From an uncultured Acetatifactor sp. (GTDB lineage: Bacteria; Bacillota; Clostridia; Lachnospirales; Lachnospiraceae), in NCBI GenBank assembly GCA_910589035.1, contig CAJUSI010000042.1:21014-85013 (forward strand): a stretch of 64,000 nucleotides of DNA. The letters are read 5' to 3'. Numbering within the stretch: the first letter of the stretch is position 1; each line of letters opens with the position of its first letter. The translations under genes were made by a program, and so were the position numbers. The notes below the pieces were generated by a model. It ran no database searches and had not been told where the DNA came from. It saw only the letters and a program-made list of their open reading frames with translations. Positions 1 to 8,996 of this stretch are shown here, piece by piece.

Positions 1-515
1 TCCACCGCCGCGCGGTTGGTGCCGCTTTCCACCCAGGTGTGACCGTCTGTCAGGGTGTTGTGAAGGAACGGCTGCAGCCTGTCCATGCAGGCGGCATATT
101 TGGCATCCGCCGTCTCCATGGCGTCAAATTCCTCCCAGAAAGTCCTGAGCATCTGCCCCTGTTCCCTGGGAAGCCGGGCGAACAGCTGGTCTGCCGCGGC
201 CTTCTCCCTCTCCGCTTTCCCCCGGTTGCCCTCCACGTCGTAGGCAAAGGTGTCCCCGGCGATGATCTCCACCAGGTCGTGGACCACACACATCTGAACC
301 ACCCTGCCCATATCCACCGGCTCCGCCGCGTATTCCCGGAAAAGCATGGCCATGACCGCTATATGCCAGGAATGCTCCGCGTCATTCTCCCTCCGGCTCT
401 TATCGATCAGCAGGGTCCTGCGCAGAACTGCCGTCATCTTGTCGATCTGCGCCGTGAACAGGAGCTGGCTGTCCATCCTTTCATCCCTGCTGCTGAGAAA
501 ATCTTCTATTCCCAT
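1..515 (-). CDS. HD-domain phosphohydrolase (YfbR/HDDC2-like), 3' end cut by window edge
   Basis: The reverse strand is open from an ATG at 515 to the left edge of the window, so about 171 residues are visible and the C-terminus is missing. The frame shows the HD-domain metal ligands: AEH with the first histidine near residue 48, then VVHDLVE with the HD pair near residues 79-80, followed by AGDTFAYD. This pattern is typical of YfbR/HDDC2-type 5'-deoxynucleotidases and related soluble metal-dependent phosphohydrolases acting on nucleotides. A TRANSCRIPT-upstream GGAGG-like site precedes the ATG. The substrate cannot be told from sequence. Seen: motifs and start. Inferred: a nucleotidase-like role. 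Confidence 0.8.
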   Translation of the reverse strand, partial: MGIEDFLSSRDERMDSQLLFTAQIDKMTAVLRRTLLIDKSRRENDAEHSWHIAVMAMLFREYAAEPVDMGRVVQMCVVHDLVEIIAGDTFAYDVEGNRGKAEREKAAADQLFARLPREQGQMLRTFWEEFDAMETADAKYAACMDRLQPFLHNTLTDGHTWVESGTNRAAV

Positions 516-597
516 TGTGTACCTCCATTCTTAATTTTCCCGCTTCCCTTTGATAAAATTAAACTGTGAACAAGAAAGCGTTCAACTTCCCGGTGGA

Positions 598-1230
598 TTA
601 AAGATCCGGAAAAATAACCTGCAGAAACATAAATATCAATATTATGATATAAATCACACTGAATACTGTATCTCCTATATAACTCCCTCCATCGCATTCC
701 CCCACTTCCGATATAATGGACGGCTGCCGGAATATGCCGCATTGCAATTCCTCCACATACCATTTCCAACCGGATTTATCCGAATAAAGCTTCACTTCCC
801 TGGATTTCAGATAACGATGAACGGGGACGCGGTAGGCGGCAGTTTTTATTTCCATGCCGGAATCAAAGCCCTCTTCCAGCTTTTCAATCATCAGATAGTA
901 TCTGTTCCGATAATAAATATGTCCGTGGCGGCCCTGGAAGGGAACTTTTTCTCCAATCACGTACCTTATGATGCCCCTGCAGCACCTTCCCCCGGCTGTC
1001 GCCTCCCTCCGCTTTTCCCGGCAGGATAAGGCGGCACATCCCTTTACAGCGGCTATGTACAACGGCAGTATCCCAGCTGCTGCAAATATCGCGGCATTCA
1101 ACCCGCCGGTTGTATGGTTCAGTAATGCGCGGAGCAGCATGGTATACCAGACTGCAGCGAATGCTGCCGGTATGACCATATCCCGGAATTCCTCCTCTTC
1201 CGGCAAAACCTTTCTTCGAAGCATCTTCAT
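598..1230 (-). CDS. Membrane protein of unknown function, three predicted membrane segments
   Basis: This is a 210-residue product that I do not recognise. Two hydrophobic segments lie near residues 19-37 and 43-66. A basic, soluble-looking middle part rich in Arg, Tyr and Lys spans roughly 70-180, and a third hydrophobic segment (about 186-207) ends the protein. The start is supported by an AGGAAAGG site just before the ATG. The gene is on the same strand as, and about 80 bases upstream of, the HD phosphohydrolase. The layout (paired N-terminal helices, cytosolic middle, C-terminal anchor) resembles small bacterial PH-like membrane proteins, but no diagnostic motif is visible. Confidence 0.6.
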   Translation of the reverse strand: MKMLRRKVLPEEEEFRDMVIPAAFAAVWYTMLLRALLNHTTGGLNAAIFAAAGILPLYIAAVKGCAALSCREKRREATAGGRCCRGIIRYVIGEKVPFQGRHGHIYYRNRYYLMIEKLEEGFDSGMEIKTAAYRVPVHRYLKSREVKLYSDKSGWKWYVEELQCGIFRQPSIISEVGECDGGSYIGDTVFSVIYIIILIFMFLQVIFPDL

Positions 1231-1344
1231 CCTTTCCTTATCCTTTTATATTCGCGAACACATACGTTCTTTTGGAAATGTTCTCATCCTGCACAATGGC
1301 TGCAGGGCCGGAAATACATTTCCCGGCAGAAATCACATTCTCAG

Positions 1345-1525
1345 AGCTCTGCTTTCTCCATGATACAACTGTGGGGCTTGTCCGGATTGTCCTTGTCGTA
1401 ATTCACCCCTGCCAATATCACCGATTGAAAAGCAGGACTGATATCCCTGTCAAGGTAATAGCGTCTCAGCTGTGCCAGGATTACCGCTCCCCCTCTTATC
1501 ATCACCGGACATCCTGATTTCTACG
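1345..1525 (-). pseudogene. Relic of an AAA-ATPase-like / PD-(D/E)XK family protein
   Basis: The reverse strand has a short frame reading LRRYYLDRDISPAFQSVILAGV, split here for clarity as LRRYYLDRDI and SPAFQSVILAGV. This resembles the ATPase part of the large AAA-ATPase-like families common in gut Clostridia and Bacteroidetes. It runs directly into NYDKDNPDKPHSCIMEKAEL, which resembles the C-terminal tail of the same proteins. The several hundred residues expected between them are absent, so this looks like an internal-deletion relic. Family recognition is from memory of the FxSVILAGV motif and is tentative. Confidence 0.4.
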
Positions 1526-1759
1526 ACTGCCGCAAAATACTTTCGTATCAGTATTTTACCATCCAATCCGTGAAATGTAAAGGACTGGGAAACCTAAGTG
1601 ACTTCTGTTTTCCAGGCGCTTTTCCTGACCATCGATGTGCCGCCTGCCCCAGGCAAGTCTATGCTCCGAATCTCCACGCCCCCCGGGGCCGTCCCTGAAC
1701 TTCTGAACGGAAGCCCCAAAATTGTTCTGGTCAGAAAATCACCTGCAGAGCTTAAAGAT

Positions 1760-1797
1760 AATGCCCATTATCAGCAGCCAGGCCAATAATGGGCATT
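1760..1797. repeat. Perfect 12-bp inverted repeat (hairpin)
   Basis: The arms AATGCCCATTAT (1760-1771) and ATAATGGGCATT (1786-1797) are perfect complements around a 14-base loop. The site lies about 115 bases past the stop of the BlaR-type gene, so it could stop its transcript, but no strong U-tract follows on either strand. The rest of 1526-1912 shows no gene I can support. Confidence 0.5.
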
Positions 1798-1912
1798 TCG
1801 TTAAGCAGATTCAAGTTTAAAACAATTCCGCCTTTTCCCATAGATTATCGTGTTTCGTCTTCTGTTGGAGGGGAGATCTCACCCCTTCCAGCCTCTTGCG
1901 AAAATAACAGCC

Positions 1913-4192
1913 TTACCGAAAGCTTTGAGATTTGCTCCCATATGCTTCCCCGGCCCATACAATGGAAATGCTGCCCTTTACATCTCCCAAATCGCCATCC
2001 CCCCGAAGGTACAGCTTATAGGTTCCGGAAGGTACCGGAGGCCCGGCAATAAAATCCACAGTACATTTCAGCGGTTCGCCCTGTTGACGCATAATATGGG
2101 CAGCATAATAGAATGTATTTCTCTCCTGGTCCTTTGCGAAGAAAATTTCTATTCCGTTTCCCGTTTCCGCCAGAATGTCATACCGGATCTCATCTCCTTC
2201 GGACAGGGTATATTCCCCCAGGAAAACGATCTCTCCGGCAGCTACGGTCTCCAGAGCGACAGGAATCAACTCCACTTCCGGGACATTGCCATCTCCATAC
2301 AGCTCCCCGAACAGCTCCGCCGCTTCCGTCTCTGTCATATAGACAACACCTGAGATTTTCCCATCCTCTCCCCGGACGATTCTGATATTCACGGTTCCTT
2401 TGGGATTCAGGTTCAGCGTGTAGAAGGAGCCGCCTGGTCGAATGTCCAGAAAAAGGTTCACAAGCTGCCCCTGGTAATAATAATCCTTGCCGTCCATGGT
2501 GACGCCCACGGCCTGGTATTCCGCCTCCTGGGCCGCTTCCCATTCCTTTTCCTGCTTTTCCTCCAGCTCATCGAATTCGTCGCCACGCCCCAGCATGTCG
2601 AACAGCGCCGACTGGAAATTCCATCTTCCGTCCTCCAGCGCCCTGTCCAGCCATTCTTCCAGAGTTTCCCTGCTCATGTGCATGGCCAGGGTAGCGAACC
2701 AGGCGATTTCGCCATCCTCGTAAGTCTTTTCCGCATAATGCCGAATCAGGCCGCAGTCCTCCTCCAGCAGGCCCATCGCAGCGCCCCAAAACACAATCTG
2801 ATCCTCCTCATATATCTTATCCAGCCATATCTCCTGTTCCTCCTCGCCCATCCGGGAGAAGACAATCTGGAACAGCGGCAGGTTGCCGTCCTCATAGTAC
2901 CGCTCTGCGTCCGAGGAGTGCGTATGGGTTCTTTCAGACTGTCCGGCGGCTGTGTCCGGCTGCATGCCCGCTGTATCCGGCAATCCGGCGGCTGTGTCCG
3001 GCTGCTCCTCAGGGCCTCCGACCGCCTGGGCCTGTGCATTACCTGCGGCAAATCCGCAAGTATAGACACCGATAAAGGCCGCGCCCAGAACCACGCCAAA
3101 AGTCAGCGCAGCCGTCAAAACTTTCACCGCCCTTGACCGCACCTTGAACCTCATAACGGCGTCCAGTCGCTCTTTCAGCAGCTGCTTATTTTCGCCCAGA
3201 GTGACAGCGCCGGGACTCTCCCGATATCTCCCGACTGCCGCCATAGCGTCCAGCAGGGTCTCTCCGTAAGCCTCTGCACTGCCGCTCCCCATTTCCATAA
3301 GGACAGCCTCGTCACAGGAAAACTCACAGGCCCTGTCGATTTCCCGGCCCATCAGATGTACAAGGGGGTTGAACCAGTGCAGGCAGACCGTAAGCTGCAC
3401 CAGCCACTTGTAAAGCATGTCCCGCCGCCTATAATGGGTCAGCTCGTGCAGAATGATATACCGGAAATCCCGTTCCGGAATATCCGCCCGTGGCAGCACG
3501 ATACAGGGATGGAAAAAGCCAATCAACAGCGGCGAAGAAATCAGCGGATTGACCCATAGCTCCACCGGCTTTTTGATGCCCTTCTGCCCCGCCGCAAGGG
3601 AAATCCTGTCCAGGCTTTCCATATCAAAAACCGGGGTGGCCCCGGCATGGACATAGCGCACAAAGCTCTGATAGATTGTCGCCTTTCGTATCAGCAGGCC
3701 AAACGCTGCCACCAGCCAAATCAGCCAGACATGATTCAGCAGCAAAGCCCCGGTATCCCGGGACAACCGCAGGCCTTCTGCCGGGCTATTCGCTTTTTCC
3801 TCCATCAGATTATTCCCATTTCCGTTGTCCCATCCCTCTCCACTGTCCCTCTCCGATCCCGCAGTGAAAGCAGGGCCGCCGCCCGCCGCATCCGACACAG
3901 GCTCCTGCGGCTGCAGAAGCACGTCCTGGATAATTTCCCATGCAGCATTCCCGGAAGCCGCCTGGGTGATCACCTGAGTAATTGCGTGATCCACCGCCTG
4001 ATAGGCCTCCCCCAGCAGGCTCACTTCCGGTCCGAAAGGAAGGAGCAGCCGTGCCACCGCCGCAAGCCAGATGTAATACTGCCACTGCCGGCTGATTCTG
4101 TCCTTCAGAAACCGTTTCCCCAAAAGCAGCGCCAGGATAAGCAGGCCGCCGGAAAAGGACATGGACAGGAAAGTTTTCCATACCGCGTTCAT
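1913..4192 (-). CDS. M56 family (BlaR1/MecR1-type) membrane metalloprotease sensor
   Basis: A 759-residue protein. Membrane helices lie near residues 10-25, 37-53 and 150-168. The M56 peptidase domain carries the zinc motif HELTH at residues 249-253, with a downstream glutamate-containing segment (REIDRACEFSCDEAVL), as in BlaR1/MecR1. Another helix follows near 355-380. The roughly 380-residue extracellular C-terminus is not a recognisable penicillin-binding domain. It begins with a Pro/Asp/Thr/Ala-rich degenerate repeat (PDTAAG) and continues as an acidic region with a beta-rich end. The start codon overlaps the stop of the BlaI-type gene by 4 bases (ATGA), so the pair is translationally coupled. 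Known role of the family: signal sensing followed by proteolytic relief of BlaI repression. The ligand here is unknown. Confidence 0.9.
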   Translation of the reverse strand: MNAVWKTFLSMSFSGGLLILALLLGKRFLKDRISRQWQYYIWLAAVARLLLPFGPEVSLLGEAYQAVDHAITQVITQAASGNAAWEIIQDVLLQPQEPVSDAAGGGPAFTAGSERDSGEGWDNGNGNNLMEEKANSPAEGLRLSRDTGALLLNHVWLIWLVAAFGLLIRKATIYQSFVRYVHAGATPVFDMESLDRISLAAGQKGIKKPVELWVNPLISSPLLIGFFHPCIVLPRADIPERDFRYIILHELTHYRRRDMLYKWLVQLTVCLHWFNPLVHLMGREIDRACEFSCDEAVLMEMGSGSAEAYGETLLDAMAAVGRYRESPGAVTLGENKQLLKERLDAVMRFKVRSRAVKVLTAALTFGVVLGAAFIGVYTCGFAAGNAQAQAVGGPEEQPDTAAGLPDTAGMQPDTAAGQSERTHTHSSDAERYYEDGNLPLFQIVFSRMGEEEQEIWLDKIYEEDQIVFWGAAMGLLEEDCGLIRHYAEKTYEDGEIAWFATLAMHMSRETLEEWLDRALEDGRWNFQSALFDMLGRGDEFDELEEKQEKEWEAAQEAEYQAVGVTMDGKDYYYQGQLVNLFLDIRPGGSFYTLNLNPKGTVNIRIVRGEDGKISGVVYMTETEAAELFGELYGDGNVPEVELIPVALETVAAGEIVFLGEYTLSEGDEIRYDILAETGNGIEIFFAKDQERNTFYYAAHIMRQQGEPLKCTVDFIAGPPVPSGTYKLYLRGDGDLGDVKGSISIVWAGEAYGSKSQSFR

Positions 4193-4572
4193 CGCTTCTC
4201 CCTCCCCTTCTCCAGCAGGTTTTTCAATTCCTCATATTCCTCGTCTGTCAACAGATCGCCGGAAATCAGGTTGGAAACCAGGCCTTTTGTGCTCCCCTCG
4301 TAAATCTTGTCCAGGAAGAATCTCGTCTGAGCCGTCTGATATTCCCTCTCGGAAACCAGCACAGTATATTCGTTGCGGCGGCCGATTTTCCTGGCGCTCA
4401 GAAAGCCCTTGTTCATCAGCCGTGACAAAAACACAATCAGAGTATTCTTCTGGCAGGGCTTACCCCTAGCCGCCAGCCCCTCCATGATATAGGGGAACAG
4501 GGTCACTTCCTGGGGGTTCCCCCATATGATTTTCATGATTTCCAGCTCTGCATCCGATATCTGCTGTATCAC
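4189..4572 (-). CDS. BlaI/MecI-type transcriptional repressor
   Basis: I place the start at the GTG at 4572, which is preceded by AAAGGAGGGC. This gives 127 residues, the usual BlaI/MecI length; a longer in-frame ATG lies far upstream without a site. The sequence opens with ISDAELEIMKIIWG, the classic BlaI/MecI winged-helix signature, and continues through the recognition helix region (KNTLIVFLSRLMNKGFL) to a C-terminal dimerisation part. It overlaps the M56 sensor gene by 4 bases. A palindromic operator sits between its -10 element and its ribosome binding site, implying autorepression of the two-gene operon. Confidence 0.92.
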   Translation of the reverse strand: MIQQISDAELEIMKIIWGNPQEVTLFPYIMEGLAARGKPCQKNTLIVFLSRLMNKGFLSARKIGRRNEYTVLVSEREYQTAQTRFFLDKIYEGSTKGLVSNLISGDLLTDEEYEELKNLLEKGREKR

Positions 4573-4587
4573 ACTTTTGCCCTCCTT

Positions 4588-4643
4588 TATGTATAACAAA
4601 ATGTTGTCATACATAATATAACATGGCATCATACTTATGTCAA
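4588..4643 (-). promoter_or_regulatory. blaI-type promoter with overlapping BlaI operator
   Basis: On the reverse strand a TTGACA (4643-4638) and TATATT (4620-4615) pair are exactly 17 bases apart. Immediately downstream, 4588-4615 is a 28-bp dyad whose outer arms TATGTAT and ATACATA and inner ACA/TGT resemble the TACA-TGTA operators of BlaI/MecI. Repressor bound here would block transcription start. Confidence 0.8.
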
Positions 4644-4685
4644 GCCCATATCTCCATGAGAAATTTTCAGTTCTCTGCCGGTAAT

Positions 4686-4734
4686 AAAAAGCGGCCGCCC
4701 TGCGAACATACATTCGTCAAAGCGGCCGCCTTTT
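4686..4734 (-). terminator. Rho-independent terminator after pgi
   Basis: Two GCGGCCGC arms (4691-4698 and 4722-4729) pair around an inner CGAA/TTCG stem, and in the pgi reading direction the hairpin is followed by TTTTTATT. It lies 50 bases past the pgi stop codon and upstream of the blaI-type promoter. Confidence 0.8.
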
Positions 4735-4783
4735 GCAGGGATCTGCTTTTCTGCGGCAAAGTGCGGTAAGTAGTAATCGGAAA

Positions 4784-6364
4784 TTAAATATTCAGCAGAT
4801 CGCTGTACGCCTTCAGCGCGCCGTCCGTATCGTGGGCCAGCACCTTCTTGGCCAGCACCTTGCCCAGCTGCACGCCCTCCTGGTCGAAGCTGTTGATATT
4901 CCACACAAAGCCCTGGAACATCACCTTGTTCTCAAAGTGGGATAACAATGCACCCAGAGCTTCCGGCGTGAGCTGTTCTCCCACAATGATGCTGGAAGGA
5001 CGGCCGCCCTGGAAATCCTTGTTGCGGTTGTCATCCGCCTTCCCGCAGGCAAAGGCCACGATCTGGGCCGCCACATTGGCACTAAGCTTCTGCTGGCTGG
5101 TGCTGTCCTGGATCACCACGTCCCTGCCCATCTGGTTATTCCTGAAGCCCACAAACTGCAGGGGGATGATATCCGTCCCCTGATGAAGCAGCTGGTAGAA
5201 GGAATGCTGTCCGTTGGTGCCGGGCTCGCCGAAGATCACGGGGCCGGTCACATAGTCCACGGGCTCGCCGAACCGGTTCACGGACTTTCCGTTGGACTCC
5301 ATGTCAAGCTGCTGCAGATGGGCCGGGAAACGGCTCAAGGCCTGGGAATAAGGCAGTACCGCCGTATTCCGGTATCCCAGCACATTGCGCTCGTACACGC
5401 CGATCAGGGCGTCCAGCATGGCAGGATTGGCATACATGTCCTTGTTCTTCGCCAGCCTGTCTTCCTCCGCTGCCCCCTCCAGGAACCGGGCAAACACCTC
5501 CGGGCCGAAGGCCAGGGACAATACCGCGCCGCCCACGCCGGAGGTGGAGGAGAAACGTCCGCCGATATAATCGTCCATAAAGAAGGCCGCCAGGTAGTCG
5601 GCGCTCTTTGCCAGAGGAGAGGTCTCGCTGGTGACGGCAATCATATGCTTCGAGGCGTCCAGCCCCGCATTCTTCAGCGCGTCCTTCACGAAGGACTCGT
5701 TGGTCAGGGTCTCCAGGGTGGTACCGGATTTGGACACCAGTACGAAAATGGAATGGGCCACATCAATGCCGGCAAGCACCGCCGCCGCGTCGTCAGGATC
5801 CACATTGCTGATGAACCTGGCTTCCATTTTGAAGGTATTGTTTGCCCTGGCCCAGTTCTCCAGGGCCAGGTACATGGCTCTGGGTCCTAAGTCACTGCCG
5901 CCGATGCCGATCTGTACTACGGTGGTAAATTTTTCTCCTGCCGCGTTGGTAATCTGGCCGCTGTGAACTTTTTCTGCCAGTTCCGCTATCTTTTTCTGCT
6001 CATTCACATAGAAGCTGCGCTTGTCCACGCCGTCCGCCGAAACGGCATCCCCCAGCTGTCCCCTGGTCATGTGGTGGAGCACCCTGCGCTTTTCCCCGGT
6101 ATTGATCACCTCGCCGTTGTAGAGGGCTTCAAATTTCTCCGCAAGCTGGGTTTCTTCCGCAAGCTTTGCCAGAGCCTCCAGCACCTTGTCATCCACCTGC
6201 TTCGCCGCGTAATTGTAGGCAAGCCCTGCCGCCATGGGCACGCTGTATTTACCCACGCGCTCCGCGCCCTGTTCCCCCGTCATTGCCTCCTTCAGATTTA
6301 CTTTCGCCACCTTCTGCAGTTCCTGATAGGCAGAGATGGTATCCAGATTGTTCCAGGTAATCAT
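4784..6364 (-). CDS. pgi: Glucose-6-phosphate isomerase
   Basis: A 526-residue protein that interconverts glucose 6-phosphate and fructose 6-phosphate in the cytosol. The sugar-phosphate-binding SIS motifs are present: IGIGGSDLGPRAMYLAL, SKSGTTLETLTN and GGRFSSTSGVGG. Near the C-terminus the usual GVQLGK segment is followed by the lysine-rich KVLAKKVL. Length is within the normal range for the long bacterial form. A strong AAGGAGG site precedes the ATG. Downstream there is a clear terminator; upstream there is a leader of about 260 bases. Nothing suggests a defect. Confidence 0.97.
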   Translation of the reverse strand: MITWNNLDTISAYQELQKVAKVNLKEAMTGEQGAERVGKYSVPMAAGLAYNYAAKQVDDKVLEALAKLAEETQLAEKFEALYNGEVINTGEKRRVLHHMTRGQLGDAVSADGVDKRSFYVNEQKKIAELAEKVHSGQITNAAGEKFTTVVQIGIGGSDLGPRAMYLALENWARANNTFKMEARFISNVDPDDAAAVLAGIDVAHSIFVLVSKSGTTLETLTNESFVKDALKNAGLDASKHMIAVTSETSPLAKSADYLAAFFMDDYIGGRFSSTSGVGGAVLSLAFGPEVFARFLEGAAEEDRLAKNKDMYANPAMLDALIGVYERNVLGYRNTAVLPYSQALSRFPAHLQQLDMESNGKSVNRFGEPVDYVTGPVIFGEPGTNGQHSFYQLLHQGTDIIPLQFVGFRNNQMGRDVVIQDSTSQQKLSANVAAQIVAFACGKADDNRNKDFQGGRPSSIIVGEQLTPEALGALLSHFENKVMFQGFVWNINSFDQEGVQLGKVLAKKVLAHDTDGALKAYSDLLNI

Positions 6365-6656
6365 AATCGCCTCCGACCTCCTTGATTTTTTCGGGATTTC
6401 TCTTTCACGGCGGTTTCCTTCTGCGAAGATGTCCGGACGGATTTTTATAGAATCGTTTTCTTATGAAATTTCTTCCGCCAAATCCCTTCTGTGGCTTTCC
6501 CCATAAGAGAGATCTCCCCTAATATACAGGCGCATCCTCTGCACCGCGCTGGATTGCAGGATTCGCAAGGCGGTTCCTGTAGGTACGATTATATCATAGG
6601 AACCGCTTCGCGAACCCTATAATCATGATTATACTATGAATTCCGGGCAAATTCAA
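6365..6656 (-). promoter_or_regulatory. pgi promoter and long 5' leader with a large hairpin
   Basis: TTGAAT (6656-6651) and a perfect TATAAT (6633-6628) are 17 bases apart on the reverse strand. The -10 is embedded in a perfect 16-bp palindrome, TATAATCATGATTATA (6618-6633). This would start the pgi transcript about 260 bases before the ATG. Inside the leader, 6562-6578 and 6598-6614 form a 17-bp inverted repeat with two mismatches around a 19-base loop. The remaining intergenic bases up to 6783 hold no gene. Confidence 0.55.
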
Positions 6657-6783
6657 GCGCAGGAAACCGTTTTCGTCTTTTTTACCCTGATGCCTCCCAT
6701 CTGCTTTTCTCTTATTTCGTTGCTTTTTACTCTGCAATTTACTCTGTTTTTTACATCCGGCAAAATCAAATCGAAAACTGCGT

Positions 6784-7269
6784 TCAAAAGCCTCCATTTT
6801 CCCCATAGCCCTTGCACACATCCACCCATGCCGCGTACCCGGAATATTTCTCAAGCTCGGGAATTGTCAGCTCTATGGCGCTGTTGGAGCTTCCGCAGGC
6901 AGGAAATACCGTATCAAAACGCTTCAGCGACACATCCAGGTACACCTCCACGCCCTCGTTCACGCCGAATGGGCATACGCCGCCCACGGCATGTCCCACC
7001 AGCTCCTGCACCTCCTGCGGCGTGAGCATCTTCGCCTTTGTGTGGAACTGCGCCTTGTATCGGGCGTTGTCAATCTTTGCGTCCCCGGCCGCCACCACCA
7101 GGACTGCATGCCCCTCCGCAAGGAAGGAAAGCGTCTTCGCGATCCTTGCCGGCTCACAGCCCAGGGCCCGCGCCGCCAGCTCCACCGTTGCGCTGGGCAT
7201 ATCCAGTTCCCGGATTCTGTCCTCCATGCCGTATTTTCTGAAATGTGCCTTTACTTTTTCTATTGCCAT
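6784..7269 (-). CDS. YbaK/EbsC-type aminoacyl-tRNA deacylase family protein
   Basis: A 161-residue single-domain protein. It shows the family's core: KTLSFLAEG, a segment with a conserved lysine (AGDAKIDNARYKAQF), the VGGVCPFG loop, and a C-terminal FPACGSSNSAIELT stretch. Members hydrolyse misacylated tRNAs (Cys-tRNAPro or similar) in trans and act in the cytosol. A GGAGG site sits before the ATG. It lies 24 bases past the ptsI stop on the same strand, so it is probably cotranscribed with ptsI. The exact misacylated tRNA target cannot be told. Confidence 0.9.
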   Translation of the reverse strand: MAIEKVKAHFRKYGMEDRIRELDMPSATVELAARALGCEPARIAKTLSFLAEGHAVLVVAAGDAKIDNARYKAQFHTKAKMLTPQEVQELVGHAVGGVCPFGVNEGVEVYLDVSLKRFDTVFPACGSSNSAIELTIPELEKYSGYAAWVDVCKGYGENGGF

Positions 7270-7293
7270 TTTTCGATCCTCCAGCTGATGAGA

Positions 7294-8949
7294 TTACCAG
7301 TTTTTCGGCCTGTTTTTCTTATATTCGGAAACATCGGTCTCCAGGATGATCTTGCGCAGCGGCAGGATTCTTCCCGGGGATACGGACAGTTCATCCACTC
7401 CCATGGCCAGAAATTCCCTGGTCAGCTCCGGGTCTGCCCCCAGTTCTCCGCAGATTCCCGTCCAGATTCCCGCTTTGTGGGCATTTTCCACCACCAGGCT
7501 GATCATGCGCAGGATCGCAGGGTGATGAATGTCGCGGAATTCGTCCAGCGCCGGATTCTGACGGTCCACCGCCAGCAGATACTGGATCAGATCATTGGTG
7601 CCTATGCTGAAGAAATCCACTTCTCTGGCCAGAAGGTCGCTGATAATGGCGGCTGCAGGGGTTTCGATCATAATCCCCTGTTCCGGATTCCCGTAGGCCA
7701 TGCCCTGCGCGTCCAGCTCCTGCTTTACCTCTTCCACGATCTCCCTGATTCTCCGGATCTCCTTCAGGCTGGTGATCATAGGGTACATGACCGCCATTTC
7801 CCCGTATACACTTGCACGGAAAAGCGCACGCAGCTGTGTTTTGAAGATATCCGGGCGTGTCAGGCAGATGCGGATGGCCCGGCAGCCCAGGGCCGGATTC
7901 TCCTCCTTTTCCATCTGGAAATAATCGCATTGTTTGTCTGCCCCGATGTCCAGGGTCCGGATGATGACGCGCTTCTTCCCCATGGTCTCCGCCACGGTGC
8001 GGTAGATCCGGAACTGCTCTTCTTCCGTTGGGAAATGATCCCGCTCCAGATAGATAAATTCGCTGCGGAACAGCCCGATGCCGCCTGCGTCGTTGCGCAG
8101 TGCCATAGCCAGGTCCTCAATGTTTCCGATATTAGCGTACAGCAGGATGCTTTGACCGTCAAGCGTGACATTCTCCCTGCCCTTCAGGGTCTGAAGCAGT
8201 TCTATTTTCTCTTTCTCCGCCTCCCGGGCCTTCCGCATTCCGGTCAATGTCTCTTCGTCCGGGTCAATATAAATCATGCCGCCGGCACCGTCCACGATCC
8301 CCAGCATGCCGTCCACGGTTTCGTCCAGGGGAAGCCCGGCGTCCACAAGGGCCGGAATCCCCATTGTCCTGGCCAGGATGGCGGTATGGGAATTCAGGGA
8401 GCCATGGGCGGTCACGAAGGAAAGCACCCTATCCTTGTCCAGCTGCACCGTCTCGGAAGGAGCCAGGTCGTCCGCCACTATGATAACGGGTTCCTTTGCG
8501 CGGATTCCCTCTTCCTCTATCCCCTGGAGAACGGAAAGCAGGCGTTCCGAGACGTCCTTCACATCTGCGGCGCGGCCTCTCATATAGCCGTCCTCCATGG
8601 AGGCGAACATCCCGGCGAAATTGTCCGCCGTCCGGGCTACGGCATACTCCGCCGTGACGGACTGGGAAGCGATGATGCTTTCCACGGAATCCCGGTAATC
8701 GCCGTCCTCCAGCATCATCCGATGGATTTCAAATATTGCCGCACCGGACTTTCCTGCCTCCCGGAGCGCTTTTTCACAGAGCCTGCCCAGCTGCTCCATG
8801 GCTGTTTCGGAGGCTTTCCGGTAGCGCATTATCTCCGCCTGCGGATCCGGTGTTTTTTCACATTTTACCTGCTTTTCCCTTTTGCCATATACATGGATCC
8901 TGCCGATGACAATTCCGCCGAATACGCTTTTCCCTTTATATACCTGCAT
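7294..8949 (-). CDS. ptsI: PTS enzyme I (phosphoenolpyruvate-protein phosphotransferase)
   Basis: From the ATG at 8949 the product has 551 residues; an in-frame ATG 12 codons earlier lies in the repeat region and is less likely. The N-terminus reads VYKGKSVFGGIVIG, as in enzyme I. The phosphohistidine segment is HGSLNSHTAILAR, the PEP-binding TIM barrel contains GIGLFRSEFIYL and RTLDIGADK, and the active-site cysteine is in GICGELGADPE. It phosphorylates HPr from PEP at the head of sugar uptake. No ptsH is visible in the window. The fruK gene lies upstream on the same strand, separated by a tandem-repeat spacer. Confidence 0.96.
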   Translation of the reverse strand: MQVYKGKSVFGGIVIGRIHVYGKREKQVKCEKTPDPQAEIMRYRKASETAMEQLGRLCEKALREAGKSGAAIFEIHRMMLEDGDYRDSVESIIASQSVTAEYAVARTADNFAGMFASMEDGYMRGRAADVKDVSERLLSVLQGIEEEGIRAKEPVIIVADDLAPSETVQLDKDRVLSFVTAHGSLNSHTAILARTMGIPALVDAGLPLDETVDGMLGIVDGAGGMIYIDPDEETLTGMRKAREAEKEKIELLQTLKGRENVTLDGQSILLYANIGNIEDLAMALRNDAGGIGLFRSEFIYLERDHFPTEEEQFRIYRTVAETMGKKRVIIRTLDIGADKQCDYFQMEKEENPALGCRAIRICLTRPDIFKTQLRALFRASVYGEMAVMYPMITSLKEIRRIREIVEEVKQELDAQGMAYGNPEQGIMIETPAAAIISDLLAREVDFFSIGTNDLIQYLLAVDRQNPALDEFRDIHHPAILRMISLVVENAHKAGIWTGICGELGADPELTREFLAMGVDELSVSPGRILPLRKIILETDVSEYKKNRPKNW

Positions 8950-8996
8950 TTTCCGCACCCCTGCCTGTCTTCTCTGTGTTATCATCCGCTTTGCTC

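Noticed and set aside
1598..1789. A 63-codon plus-strand frame
   Set aside because: No ribosome site and no recognisable product; it ends in the hairpin at 1760-1797.
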